NCBI GenBank assembly: GCA_029216955.1 | Contig: JANAVB010016199.1 | Coordinates: 11,293,595 to 11,357,594, forward strand | Reading direction: 5' to 3' | DNA from: Iris pallida | Lineage: Eukaryota > Streptophyta > Magnoliopsida > Asparagales > Iridaceae | DNA length: 64,000 nucleotides | Shown here: positions 37,452-48,544 of the stretch, piece by piece | How positions within the stretch are numbered: the stretch's first letter is position 1 | Layout of the letters: each line of letters opens with the position of its first letter | Notes under the pieces: model-generated | Databases searched by the model: none | Told to the model about the DNA's origin: nothing | Seen by the model: only the letters and a program-made list of their open reading frames with translations | Made by a program: the position numbers and the translations under genes

Positions 37452-37810
37452 ACTAGATTAGCTAGCTTGTTTTTCATTTATAGTCTTGAGACATGTTCTA
37501 GTTAGACTCTTTTGGAGATTAGTTGTATATATTCTTTTATCTGAGACTTGTACTGCTGGGATTATCTTAGACTACTATTTTATCTATTTTATTTCCTTGA
37601 GTTCTATTCATATCGTGCTATATCTTCCTTAGTTGTGATTGAGTTCTATTGCTATGTCACCCCCATTCGGGGAGTATAAACTGTTTAGATATTTACATTG
37701 CTAGATGTTGTAACCTAGGACAGCGTTCTACCGCCGACACTGCGGCATAGGCTGGGCGTATTCACGTCTCGTGCCCTTACTCTAGGGTGCGGGTCGTGAC
37801 ACGTTTTTAG

Positions 37811-37828
37811 TGGTGGCCCATGCAGGTC
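37811..37828 (+). other. Conserved leader motif at primer-site position (B)
   Basis: TGGTGGCCCATGCAGGTC, 9 nt inside the 5' LTR. The same motif sits at 50973 (E), 46680 (D, two changes), 30049 (A, minus) and 6882 (minus). The position suggests a primer-binding site, but it does not match the usual tRNA-iMet site. Confidence 0.6.
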
Positions 37829-38042
37829 TAGACTAGAAGTGTAGTGGTACTCGAACTAGAGTATCACTGCAGCCTGCTATAGGATATAGGACGTTAATTT
37901 TAAGATATTCAATCACTTTAGGAAAATTCCTTTTATTGCCATCTAAATTCTTTTGTCTGCTGATCCTTTGAATTATAATTGTCCGCCTTTATTATATCGC
38001 TTCTTTCTCAGAAATTGATACTCTTGTTTGTCTATCTTCAGG

Positions 38043-41000
38043 ATGGTAGAGACTCGTTCGCAGCGTGCCGTCCATGAGGATGCTATAGAGGGGACTGCTA
38101 CCTCTCAGCCAGCACGGCTAGGCTAGGGGACTGCAGCTCTTGTCACCTCAGCTCGTGTTGAGACCTCGGCAGCCGCAGCAGGAGGTATGCACCCACCGGC
38201 TGGGAGGCAGGACCAGGACTTTCCAGAGGATCCTTTCCAGCCACCACCGCCTCCAGGACATGTGGACGCAGCTCAGATGTTCGCTTATTTCCAGCAGTTC
38301 ATGGACCGACAGCAGGCTCGGCAGGACAGAGGCATGGAGTTGGCCGTCACGACAGCCGCAGCTCGACCAGTGGTGCAGCAGCAGAGGATACCAGGGATCG
38401 AGCAGTTCCAGAAGATGAGCCCCAGGGACTTCATGGGGACAGAGGGGATCCTGTATGCCGACGAGTGGATCGAGCATATGGAGGAGATCTTTCGCTTGGC
38501 CAGGATTCCAGCAGACCTTCAGATCGAGGCCGCAGCTAGCCGAATGCGAGATCTTGCTCGCACCTGGTGTCAGTCGGACCCCAGGGTGGGGGTACCAGGG
38601 CAGACTTGGGAGCAGTTCAGGGGCTTCTTCAAGAAGAAATTCTTTCCAGATTCAGCAGTCAGAGCCTTGGAGACGCAGTTTGAGAGCTTGGTCCAGTGGA
38701 GCCTCTCAGTTGAGGAGTATGCGGGAGAGTTTAGCCGTCTCGGCAGGTTTGTTGAGGGTCTGAGCGAGACGGCGAAGGTCCAGAGGTTCCGGAAGGGTCT
38801 GGTCAAGGAGGTCAAGTCTCTGACCAAGGGGAACCGAGATGCTACATTTGAGGAGATCTTGACGGGAGCCCTGCTAGCAGAGGATGATCTTGAGCTTAGG
38901 CTCAAGAGAGGGAGAGACCCAGTTGGGGGCAGTAGCAGCAGCGGAGGCCAGGCCAAGAGGCCTCATTTTCAGCACCAGCAGCCGAGGCAGTTTCAGCCGC
39001 AGCCGATTCAGCAGAGGCCGGCTCACCAGCAGCAGTTTCAGCATCAGGCACCCAGGCACCAGACAGTCAGTTGCACCTTCTATAAGAAGCCTGGGCATGT
39101 CTTCAACGAGTGCAGAAAGAGGCTCGAGAGGTGCCTTCTTTGCGGAGCGGCAGATCACCAGCTGAGGGATTGTGCTAGGTCTGGGGGACGAGCAGCCCAG
39201 GGAGGAGGAGCTAGAGCAGCAGCAGGCCAGCAGCGGGGACCAGCCCTGCCGACTCAGCAGCAGAGGTTCGTCCAGCACCAGCAGCAGGCCAGGGGAGGCC
39301 AGCAAGGGCGAGCTTTTGCCATGGCAGCAGAGGATACGGAGGTCATCGGAGAGCTGATTGCAGGTTCGATTCTTCTCGACTCCAGTCCAGCATTTGCATT
39401 GTTTGATTTCGGTGCATCGTATAGCTTCATTTCAGTATCTTTTACGATTAGACACGGTATCATAGCTGAATCGTTGCCTAGGACTTACAAGATCACGACC
39501 GGGGGTGGTATTATCCTCGTGAGTGATGTTTGTAAGGGTCATAGAGTAGTTTTGGGAGGCCGTGAGTTGGAGGTGAGCTTGCTCGTAATGCCATTGCCGA
39601 ACTACGATATAGTACTAGGCATGGATTGGTTGAGCAGGCACCACGCCAGCATCGATTGCAAAGGGGATAGAGTTCTGTTCAGAGCACCGGGGGAGCCAGA
39701 GTTCGAGTACTCCAGACGTCAGACAGAGCAGAGCAGCGGAGTCTTCTGTGGAGTCTCGGTCGAGGAGCAGACGATTCCACACCCCTTGATAGCAGAGTAT
39801 ATGGATGTTTTTCCGGAGGAGTTGTCGGGACTGCTACCAGACAGGGACATAGAGTTCTCGATAGACTTGGTTCCAGGAGCGGAACCCATCTCTCAGCGTG
39901 TCTATCGGGTGAACAACAGCGAGTTGGTGGAGCTGAAGAAGCTAGTGGATGAGCTACAGGACAAGGGCTTCATCTGCTCGAGTTCGTCGCTATGGGGTGC
40001 ACCAGTGTTGTTTGTGCCGAAGAAGGATGGGTCAGTACGCATGTGTATTGACAATAGGGCACTCAACAACCTCACAATCAAGAACCGATACCCACTGCCG
40101 CGGATCGACGATCTGTTTGACCAGTTGAACGGAGCTCGGGTATTTTCCAAGATTGATCTGAGGTCGGGGTATCACCAGGTGAAGGTGAAGGGGGAGGATA
40201 TTCCCAAGACCGCTTTCAGGAAGCGGTATGGGCAGTTCGAGTTTTTGGTTATGCCGTTTGGGCTAACCAATGCACCCGCAGTGTTTATGAACCTTATGAA
40301 CAAGGTGTTCCATCAGTATCTGGATCAGTTTGTAGTAGTGTTTATTGATGATATCTTGATATATTCCAAGACTGAGGAGGAGCACGAGGAGCATTTGAGG
40401 ATAGTGCTGGAGATTCTCAGGAAGGAGCAGCTTTACGGGAAGCTCTCCAAGTGTGAGTTTTTCTTGGACCGGGTGGATTTCTTGGGGCATGTGGTGACTG
40501 GAGATGGTATCTCAGTTGACCCCAAGAAGATTATAGCAGTTGAGGCATGGACAGCGCCGACTTCAGTTGCAGAGATCAGGAGCTTCCTGGGGCTGGCAGG
40601 ATATTACCGAAGATTTATGCAGGATTTCTCCCGGGTTGCAGAGCCGTTGACACGGTTGACCCGGAAGGATGCTGAGTATGTATGGTCAGAGGAGTGTCAG
40701 GCAGCTTTTGATGAGTTGAAGAAGCGGCTGACAACAGCTCCGATTCTGACGTTGCCTTCAGGATCAGGTGGATTCACTATTTATAGTGATGCTTCAGGGA
40801 AGGGGCTGGGTTGTGTGTTGCAGCAGCACGGGAAGGTAATTGCCTATGCTTCCAGGCAGTTACGTCCCCACGAGAAGAACTACCCTACCCACGACCTGGA
40901 GCTGGCAGCAGTGATTTTTGCTTTGAAGCCGTGGAAGCATTATCTGTATGGTGAGAGGGTGGAGATCTTCACAGATCACAAGAGCCTAAAGTATGTGTTC

Positions 41001-41207
41001 ACTCAGAAGGAGTTGAACATGAGACAGCGCAGATGGTTGGAGTTGATGAAGGACTTCGACATTGCACTGCAGTATCATCCAGGGAAGGCCAACGTGGTTG
41101 CCGATGTCTTGAGTAGGTATCCGACAGCCATGTGTTTGACCATGGATCGGCATTTGCTTGCCGACTTGGAGAGCCTTGGGATTGAGGTGATCGTGCCGGG
41201 AGTGTAG
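38043..41207 (+). pseudogene. Element B gag-protease-RT-RNase H
   Basis: Frame starts at ATG 38043 (MVETRSQRAVHED). An amber stop at 38124-38126 interrupts it, then it is open from 38187 for 1,006 codons. Numbering from 38187: gag domain about 80-200 ([20 protein letters not shown]); CCHC knuckle 1 [14 protein letters not shown] with Tyr299 in place of the second Cys; knuckle 2 C316-C329 intact; protease [10 protein letters not shown] at 405-414, where the family has DSG; RT about 590-775 with catalytic FIDD at 719-722; RNase H D868, E905, D930 and VADV (usual ADAL) with D973. TAG at 41205-41207 separates it from integrase in the same frame. The stops and several other odd residues fit single C-to-T or G-to-A changes. 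Confidence 0.92.
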
Positions 41208-42248
41208 ATGCAGCTATGGGGGATGCAGATACAGTCAGACTTGATGGACAGGATCAAGGCGGCCCAGTTTCAGGATGTGGCTTTTCAGAGTATCAGAGAG
41301 CAGATCAGTATAGGAGTGGGGGATCCTGAGTTCTCACTTGCAGAGGATGGTGCCCTGAGGCACGGTGCCAGGTTATGTGTGCCTAGCGGGGAGCTCCGAA
41401 AGCAGATTATGCAGGAGGCCTACAGATCTCAGTACTCTATACACCCGGGTGCCAACAAGATGTACCGAGATCTACGGGAGCATGTATGGTGGTCAGGAAT
41501 GAAGCGGGAGGTTTCCCAGTTCGTAGCTAGGTGCTTGGTCTGTCAGCAGGTCAAGGCAGAGACACAGAGGCCCGGTGGTTTGTTGCAGCCGCTGCCCATT
41601 CCCGAGTGGAAATGGGAGCACATCACGATGGACTTCGTTTCAGGATTGTCGCGTACTCCAGGAAGGAAAGACGCGATTTGGGTCATCATGGATAGGTTGA
41701 CCAAATCGGCCCACTTCTTGCCATTCAAGGTGGGCATGTCTACAGAGAGGCTGGCGGAGATGTATATGCGGCAGATAGTCAAGATCCATGGAGTTCCGGT
41801 CAGCATCGTCTCAGATCGGGATAGCCGTTTTACTTCCCATTTCTGGAGGAGTCTGCAGACCAGCTTGGGCACTCAGCTCAAGTTTAGTACTGCATACCAC
41901 CCCCAGACGGACGGACAGTCAGAGCGGACTATTCAGACTCTTGAGGATATGCTGCGGACGTGCGTCCTGGACTTTGGAGGTTCTTGGGAGGATTATCTTC
42001 ATTTGGTGGAGTTTGCCTATAACAATAGTTTCCAGGCCAGCATCGAGATGTCACCTTTCGAGGCTCTGTACGGGCGTAGGTGCCGTACACCCTTATCCTG
42101 GGATGATGTTGGTGAGCGAGCTTTGCTGGGGCCAGAGATGATTGTGGATGCGGCCGAGAAGGTGAAGCTCATCAGGGACAGACTTCGCGTGGCGCATAAC
42201 AGACATCGGCACTGGGCCGATAGCCACCGGAGACCCTTGGAGTTTGAG
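41208..42248 (+). pseudogene. Element B integrase, first exon-like part
   Basis: Same frame as the upstream segment, beginning right after the amber codon. The H2C2 finger has Tyr72 where relatives have the first His (YRSQYSIH), then H79, C109, C112. The catalytic triad is D142 (ITMDF), D203 (IVSDRD) and E239 (DGQSER). It continues YNNSFQASIEMSPFEALYG to RRPLEFE. At 42249 a GT...AG insertion follows. Read through without removal, the frame stops at TGA 42288-42290. Confidence 0.9.
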
Positions 42249-42338
42249 GTACATATTAGAGTAGGATTAGATATAGGTTGTTGTTTGTGATTTTGATCAT
42301 GTTTGTTTATTATTAATTGAGACCTTGCTTGTGATTAG
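42249..42338 (+). other. 90-bp GT-AG intron-like insertion in B integrase (phase 0)
   Basis: The sequence GAG|GTACATATT ... GTGATTAG|GTCGGAGAC lies exactly between codons E and V of LEF-E/V-GDQVFLRIS. It is T-rich (GTTGTTTGTGATTTTGATC), has a TATTAATTG branch-point-like word 25 nt before the AG, and holds an in-frame TGA. A, C and E have no insertion at the same spot. Removal restores the conserved frame. Confidence 0.75.
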
Positions 42339-42761
42339 GTCGGAGACCAGGTTTTCTTAAGGATATCTCCGACTCGTGGTACGATACGTTTTGGTGGAGG
42401 CAGAAAGCTTAGCCCGTGCTTCATCGGCCCTTTCGTTATTAGCGGGAGAGTCGGTGACGTGGCTTACAGGCTAGACTTGCCGCCTGCACTTGTGGGGGTC
42501 CACAACATATTTCATGCGTCACAGTTGAGACGGTATGTGGCTGACCCTAGCCATGTGCTCGATCATTCGGAGATTGAGGTGGGCCCTTCTCTCAGCTATC
42601 CAGAGCAGCCTGTGGAGATTCTGGATCGACGGGAGAAGGTTCTGAGGAACCAGGTGATACCGTTGGTACGCGTCGCATGGAGGCATCATTCTCCAAGTGA
42701 GTCTACCTGGGAGCGGGAGGATGAGATGCGCGAGCGGTACCCTTATCTTTTTGGACCTTGA
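42339..42761 (+). pseudogene. Element B integrase C-terminus and chromodomain
   Basis: Resumes VGDQVFLRISPTRGTIRFGG, LSPCFIGPFVISGRVGDVAYR (GPY/F module), HNIFHASQLRRYVADPSHVL, then the chromodomain-like PVEILDRREKVLRNQVIP, VRVAWRHHSPSESTWERED and EMRERYPYLFGP, TGA at 42759-42761. Open throughout. It needs the intron-like segment removed to join the core. Confidence 0.88.
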
Positions 42762-42802
42762 GGTATACTTTCTATCCTTCTAATCAGTTGCATTTCGCCT
42801 TT

Positions 42803-42840
42803 CAATTTCGAGGACAAAATTCTTTTAAGGAGGGTAGATT
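42803..42840 (+). other. Polypurine-like tract and tail of B
   Basis: TTTCGAGGACAAAATTC, then TTAAGGAGGGTAGATT directly before the 3' LTR. The same block precedes the E, A and C 3' LTRs. Confidence 0.75.
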
Positions 42841-45800
42841 TGTCATTACCACATTTCTAGTTTGATGGTAAAATTGTCATTTTTGGGGTAAATAAAATTT
42901 ATTAGTATTAATTAGAATTTATAGGAATTTTTAGAAATTATTTTGGATTTATTTGGACTAGTTTGATTTTTGGCCAGTTTTGACTCATGTAGACCAACCT
43001 AGGAACTAACCATAGTTAGTTGGGCTTGGTTAGGTCAAGTGACCCTAGTCTAACCTAGTGTGACTCAAGTTAGTGGTTAGGGATTCATAGAACTTGAATT
43101 AGGAATGTAGAAATCAATTGATTTGATAAATGGCTTGTGGTTTCACAAGTCATTTTGTGACTTAGCTAGATTGGACTAACAAAACCTAGCTCAACCCTAA
43201 CCCAAAGCCAAGTGGTCAGCCACCCTAGCTGAACCTAGGGATTCCCCCATTATAAATATCCTCCTAGTTTTTAGGGCTAGCCTCCCTCCTTAGAAAAAAT
43301 AGATCCAAGAAGAAAGAGGTGAGTTCTTGTCTTAGTAAATTCATTAAAATTCCAATATAGGTCCTGAAATCCTCAAATTTGTTGCAATAGTTTCTAATGA
43401 TGATTTTCTTGCTGCTATGAATGTTTGGTTCAGTTTGGATTTGATTTGAAGGATTTGGGATACCAAGTGAGGAGCTAACAAAGGGCTTTTTCCATTGAAA
43501 CTTCCCAAGGAGGTATCTCTCTCAAATTTCCATGAAACTTCATGTAGTCTTCACCAATAGGAAGCCCTAAGGGTCCCCCGAGGGTTTGGATAAGATTCGT
43601 TCCTGGTGTCGGAGCTTTCTTGTCCGTTCTGGACACGTATCAGTGTCCATGCTTGGTGTTCGATGAAATGCCTCAAAGGGCATTTCGATCGATTTATTTC
43701 ATTCTTTTTGAATAGGAATGTTAGATTTGATGTTGTCTTTTGATTCATGTGATTGAGTTTTAGTGTCGTGTCATTTTCGTGTCGCTTTGGTGATTGGACA
43801 CGCGCGTGCACACGTCGCGCGCTGCTGTAGGAAGTCCCCTGCTACTCGGGGGCAAGATCTCCCTGGACACGATACTTGGACACGCATAATTTGATACACA
43901 CTATGGGGCAGTGTCTGTCATGACACTCCCCAAGTGGCACGACTTCTCGTGTCGTGTCGAGGGTGCACGACACGCCACACTGGTTTTACACTGAGTCTGT
44001 GTACTCGTGTGTATGGGCTCTGATACGCGTGTCTAACTTGGACACGCGGACACGAGGACCCAGGACAGGAGGACCTAGACTTAACCCTAGTCTAGGGGTA
44101 CCCAGGTGCACGAGCACGTGGCCTACCACGTGCTGTGTCGTGTGTACGACACTCGTGCACACATGCACGAGACTTTGTTCACACACTGTGTCCAAATTGC
44201 TGTTCTGGGTTTTATTCCAGTTTGGACACATTGTGTCCACTTGGGTGGACACCAATAGTTTGTGTGACATGTATATAATGCTTATTTACATTACCAACCT
44301 GTTTTGGGGCATTTTAGCTCGATTTGGATATTAAATCTCAGTTTCCCATTTTACTGATTCTGATTTATCATTCCCTATTCCTATATATTTTTTTCAGATT
44401 TCCATTCGAAGTTTGAGCATCATTTTAACTATTTTAATACTGTTAATTAGTTGGTTTCAGACCCTAATCATGTGCTTTTATATGTTATATAGCTATGTGT
44501 TGAAATTGGGTTGATTTGGTTGTATATTGGGTTCGAAATGGGAGTTTCAAAACCTGAAAACTAAATGGACTAAAAACTGGGATTTGATACATGGATTTAT
44601 TTCCTTTTCTTGTTATTCCTGTCACATGCTGAATGGTTGCTGCAAATGCAATCTGAGATTAGGGGTTTAATCAGAAAACTGGGTTTTTGGTTGTGATTAC
44701 AAAACCTGAGTTGAATCTCAGTTTTCATGTGATGTGGTTTCCCTCTAGTATTTTCAATAACTATTATTTCCTGTTTTCACTTAACTTGCTGTCCAAATGG
44801 TTGAACCTGGAGAGACTCCTCTTCCACTGTCATTATTTTCCTGCACACTAGACACATGTGCACTGTTTTCCTCTTTACTGATTGGGTTGCTTTCCTGTGT
44901 AGAGTAATTCCAGGATCTTGTTATTCCTGCTGAACACTTATACATTGTTGGATAAATTCCTGCACACACTTGTTCACTGTCATAATGTATTTCCTGCACA
45001 TGTTAGCCTAGCACCCACACTCTTTCATTTCTTTCACTGTTGTTATTTCCTGCTGTCCAAACACCATTGCATAGACACACACACACTCTAAATTATAAAC
45101 ACACACACACATGTTTCCCCCTCCTTTATGCTCTAGTGTATGCATCCTAGAATATGAATGCCTATGGTAGTGTGCTATGCTTTGTGCCTATATGTATGTA
45201 CCTATAGTATTAGCCTAGGTATTCTTAGTATAGATTCAATAATATTGTATCTATATATATAATGTGTATGTGCTTAGGTATAAGGAGTACTTGAATGGTG
45301 TGATGTCTAGAATAGAAGTATTAGACCTAGTTAGCCTAGTTTAGACTAAATTAGACTTGGTGGACCTAGTTTGACTTCTAGGGTTGACCAGAGTTGACCA
45401 AGAGTTGACTTTGGTCTAGATTGACTTAGAATCATATAGAATGCATAGTAGGACTCCATTTTGATATTCTGGACTTGTTGTGACTTGTGCTGTTCTGATT
45501 AGGAGCCAAACACCACTCCTTGGATAGTACGTTTCATACCGGACACTCAGTTACAGGCGAGTACATTCTCTGATCATTTCATATCCTGCTTAGAATTATT
45601 ACCTGCAGTAGATTACTTTACTTGTGCTGTCACGACATTATCACGGATTAGTACTATACGGATCTCTTCATGCGATGTTATCCCCCTCGGGAGCATCGGG
45701 TACATTATGTCATGTGCGTTTCACTTTCATCATGTACTCCTGTGCTTTCACCATACATGTACACTCTTGTGAATCATGTACTCTCATGTTCACAGAGCCT

Positions 45801-46669
45801 TCATGTATACTATCATGTGCACCCTTTTAAGGGCCCCATGTGATATTATGTACAATAACATAACCTGTTTAGATCCTTGTGTATTAATTGGGGAAACGGG
45901 GGAGTGCTAGTAGTCATGTGAACAATTCTATAGTAGTGTAGATCATGTACAACTCTTTAGTGTAGATCATGTACAAATCTGTTCCGTTCACATGTGCTAT
46001 CCTGTACTCTACATCACTAGCCACTGTTAGTTCTCTACTTATAGTAGATATTTCTATTACAGTTTTTTCTCTCTATTATATACTGTATTCTTCAGCACTT
46101 GTATCTTACTTTACTGCATGTTTATATTTTCTAACCTGCTATGAATTGTTGAGATGTACTGTGCTCGCTCCTGTCCTGACTGGACCTGTTGAAAATATTA
46201 CAGAGGACGAGGAGGAGGCTTGCCTGGACACCTACTACGGGGCAGCCCTAGATGACACCTGTGAGCTGGACCCTCAGGAGGATCCAGCAGTAGCTGAGGA
46301 CTTTCCCCCGACTGCCTAGACTAGATTAGCTAGCTTGTTTTTCATTTATAGTCTTGAGACATGTTCTAGTTAGACTCTTTTAGAGATCAGTTGTATATAT
46401 TCTTTTATCTGAGACTTGTACTGCTGGGATTATCTTAGACTACTGTTTTATCTATTTTATTTCCTTGAGTTCTATTCATATCGTGCTATATCTTCCTTAG
46501 TTGTGATTGAGTTCTATTGCTATGTCACCCCCATTCGGGGAGTATAAACTGTTTAGATATTTACATTGCTAGATGTTGTGACCTAGGACAGCGTTCTACC
46601 GCTGACACTGCGGCGTAGGCTGGGCGTATTCACGTCTCGTGCCCTTACTCTAGGGTGCGGGTCGTGACA
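42841..46669 (+). repeat. 3' LTR of element B
   Basis: 3,829 bp, TGTCATTACC to GTCGTGACA. The acidic frame at 45969-46319 differs by one residue (EEEACLD instead of EEKACLD) from the 5' copy. Confidence 0.95.
45969..46319 (+). CDS. LTR short acidic frame of B (3' LTR)
   Basis: Second copy of the 116-codon frame at 37101-37451 and open over the same length. One amino-acid difference only, as expected from the LTR near-identity, so this pair by itself gives no evidence of selection. Confidence 0.45.
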   Translation: MYKSVPFTCAILYSTSLATVSSLLIVDISITVFSLYYILYSSALVSYFTACLYFLTCYELLRCTVLAPVLTGPVENITEDEEEACLDTYYGAALDDTCELDPQEDPAVAEDFPPTA

Positions 46670-46674
46670 CATAT
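46670..46674. other. Target-site duplication of B (right copy, CATAT)
   Basis: CATAT, after which the D leader resumes TTTTGTGGTGGCC. Confidence 0.92.
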
Positions 46675-46921
46675 TTTTGTGGTGGCCTATGTAGGTCTAC
46701 GTTAATCACTTTGGTTACTTTACTGTACCGATGTGAGCCTGCAAATAGAATAGGAAAGACCTATAGGATCATATCCACACGCTTGATACCTTCCTTGACT
46801 TCGTTTCGAACTCTCACTTGACTTCTTGATTTGCATCCAGTTTGATAATGTTCTGCCGTAATCCTTATTTATTCATGCTAGCAAGACAAACCTTCATAAT
46901 GGATGTATCTTCCCTTACTAT
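46675..46921 (+). mobile_element. Element D leader
   Basis: TTTTG then TGGTGGCCTATGTAGGTC (46680) and a stretch aligning with the A leader (ACGTTAAT, GAGCCTGCA.ATAG). It continues to about 46921, where F begins. D gag and pol are not in the window. Confidence 0.7.
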
Positions 46922-46974
46922 TGTAGAAGCATGAAAAATACAAGACTATGTATCCCATTTGAAGAAGACAAAAG

Positions 46975-47285
46975 AAGCTATACGCCCACACAACCAAAAG
47001 GGGGCTATGTGCCTACAGGACCAAAGGGAGTCTATGCGCCCACATGGTCGAAGAGGGGCTATGCGCCCACGTGATCAAAGAGGGTCTATGCGCCCACATT
47101 GTTTTTATGCAGATCAAACATGCACCCAAGTGTGGGCGCATAAACTTACTCCCACACTATGCGCCCAAGGCAGCAGATCCCTACGGCCACGTCAGTCTCC
47201 ACGAGCAATTGTGCACCGAAGCATGCGGCCACGTCAATCCCCATGATCTACCTATGATCATCCAGTGTCCATGCGCCTACACCCT
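46975..47285 (+). repeat. ATGCGCCCA decamer cluster (F, first block)
   Basis: Units such as AAAGGGAGTCTATGCGCCCAC recur about every 33 bp (46980-47100), then scattered copies in both orientations (GTGGGCGCATAAAC at 47134, CTATGCGCCCAAGG at 47157). Confidence 0.8.
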
Positions 47286-47354
47286 ATATGCCCACAATGA
47301 AATCAGTATATTTTCAATCTGTGAGCGCATAACAGTCATTTCAGCGCCAAACGA

Positions 47355-47362
47355 CTATAAAT
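47355..47362 (+). promoter_or_regulatory. TATA box of F LTR
   Basis: TATAAATA in CGACTATAAATAGAGG. Confidence 0.6.
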
Positions 47363-47666
47363 AGAGGTTATACCCCTCTACAAAGACAGACAGAACGGAG
47401 AGCATTTCAAGAGCCAAATTGCTGTCCTTCTTGCCAGTGAGCCGAGAGTTAGCAATTTTCTTAGGTTTTCTTCCACTTTTGTAATCGGAGTGTCAACAGA
47501 GTAAATGAGCAACTGCCACTCGATCTCCATCGTCCCATTCCCCAGAATTCTTTTTGTACTCGAGGATCTTCAGTACAGGATCTCTCAGGCATGCTCGATT
47601 TGTGGTGCCTTGTGCCAATAAGAAAAGACAGCATTTCTTCTTCTTTTTTGTGTGTGTCCCACAAAA

Positions 47667-47930
47667 ATGATGACTCTCCTGGGGACTACCTTTTTCTCTG
47701 ACGAGAAGGTGGTGACGCAATCCGATACCGATAAATTGGGGAGCACTCAGAAGATGTTGATCGTGAAGTTCGATCAGCAGGCGTTCGAAGAGGTGCTCTC
47801 GAGGAACGGCTCTACTCCCTCAAAATCAGTGAAGCCAAACAAGTCTCGTAGGACTTGGCTTCCGAAGGCTCATGGTGCATATCCTGCCAGTGTCATAGAA
47901 GATATACAGCCAAAGAACTTTGTCACGTGG
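47667..47930 (+). pseudogene. Element F first reading frame, part 1 (split by E)
   Basis: ATG 47667 opens MMTLLGTTFFSDEKVV and runs 88 codons to FVTW at 47930, where E begins. The same frame continues at 59008. No domain is recognised. By position it is the N-terminal gag region or an extra frame upstream of gag, as Ogre-like elements have (established for that group). Confidence 0.45.
47926..47930. other. Target-site duplication of E (left copy, CGTGG)
   Basis: CGTGG here and at 59003-59007 bracket E exactly. Confidence 0.92.
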
Positions 47931-48544
47931 TGTAATGCCTGTGGTTCGTATTGCGTATCTTGGTATACGTATACGTAATTTGACCCGTATTGCATGTCTC
48001 CCTGCTTGATTTATTCTAGCATTTCATTGATTGGTTTATTCTTGGGTTGGTTCGGCTTGGCTTGGTTTGCTTTGGTTCATCATGAACCAAAGGTGAACCC
48101 TCCCACCTACCACCATCATCCTCATATATATTTCCACCTAACACTCTCTCTCTTCATTACTACTTCTCCACCATTACTTCTTCAACCACCAGGAGGGAGA
48201 GAGAGAGGGAGAGCTAGGCAAGTGCAACTTGCTTCATGATGGATCTCAAGTTTTATTGTTCCATTCTCTTCCTTACTAGATTCTAAGCCTCTTTAGAACT
48301 GAAAGTTTTCGGTTTTGATGGTTATATTTTTGTAGATCTAAGTTTTTAGTTCCTTCTTGTTTAGTTTTCTTGGTTTTGATCTCTAAAACTTGGTTATTTT
48401 CGAAAACTAGTGGTTCCATGTTGTAGAGAATTCAATTTCATGCAATTTTGGCTTTTGTTTCGCTTGATTTCGACTTTGGATGAGGAAGTTGTGGCCATGG
48501 CAAGTTTTCGGAACTTTCATGGCTGAACTTGCTGTTTGGGGACG

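Larger units (their letters stand above)
33972..37801 (+). repeat. 5' LTR of element B
   Basis: 3,830 bp. TATA box at 34382. A GTGTCC/GGACAC-rich block at 34735-35400 includes CACGCGCGTGCACACGTCGCGCG. The acidic frame ends at 37451. It differs from the 3' LTR only by scattered substitutions and single-base indels. Confidence 0.95.
33972..46669 (+). mobile_element. Element B: complete, young Tekay/Del-type Ty3/gypsy retrotransposon
   Basis: 12,698 bp with LTRs 33972-37801 and 42841-46669 (3,830 and 3,829 bp) that are almost identical, internal region 37802-42840 and perfect CATAT duplications. Single gag-pol frame with two amber stops and a 90-bp intron-like insertion. LTR ends are TGTCATTACC and GGTCGTGACA. 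It inserted at the LTR/leader junction of D. Near-identical LTRs make it one of the youngest insertions here. Confidence 0.95.
46922..47666 (+). mobile_element. Element F: 5' LTR and leader (Tat/Ogre-type Ty3/gypsy), limits tentative
   Basis: Begins about TGTAGAAGC. It contains repeated CTATGCGCCCAC words (46980-47280), a TATA box at 47355 and a long T/C-rich leader. GTGGTGCCTTGTGCC at about 47601 may be a degenerate primer site of the TGGCGCCG type used by this group (weak). The LTR 3' end cannot be placed without the other LTR, which is outside the window. Confidence 0.5.

Noticed and set aside
38148..39463. Minus-strand and alternative-frame open readings over B gag-protease
   Set aside because: Shadows of the GC-rich gag-pol frame on the plus strand.
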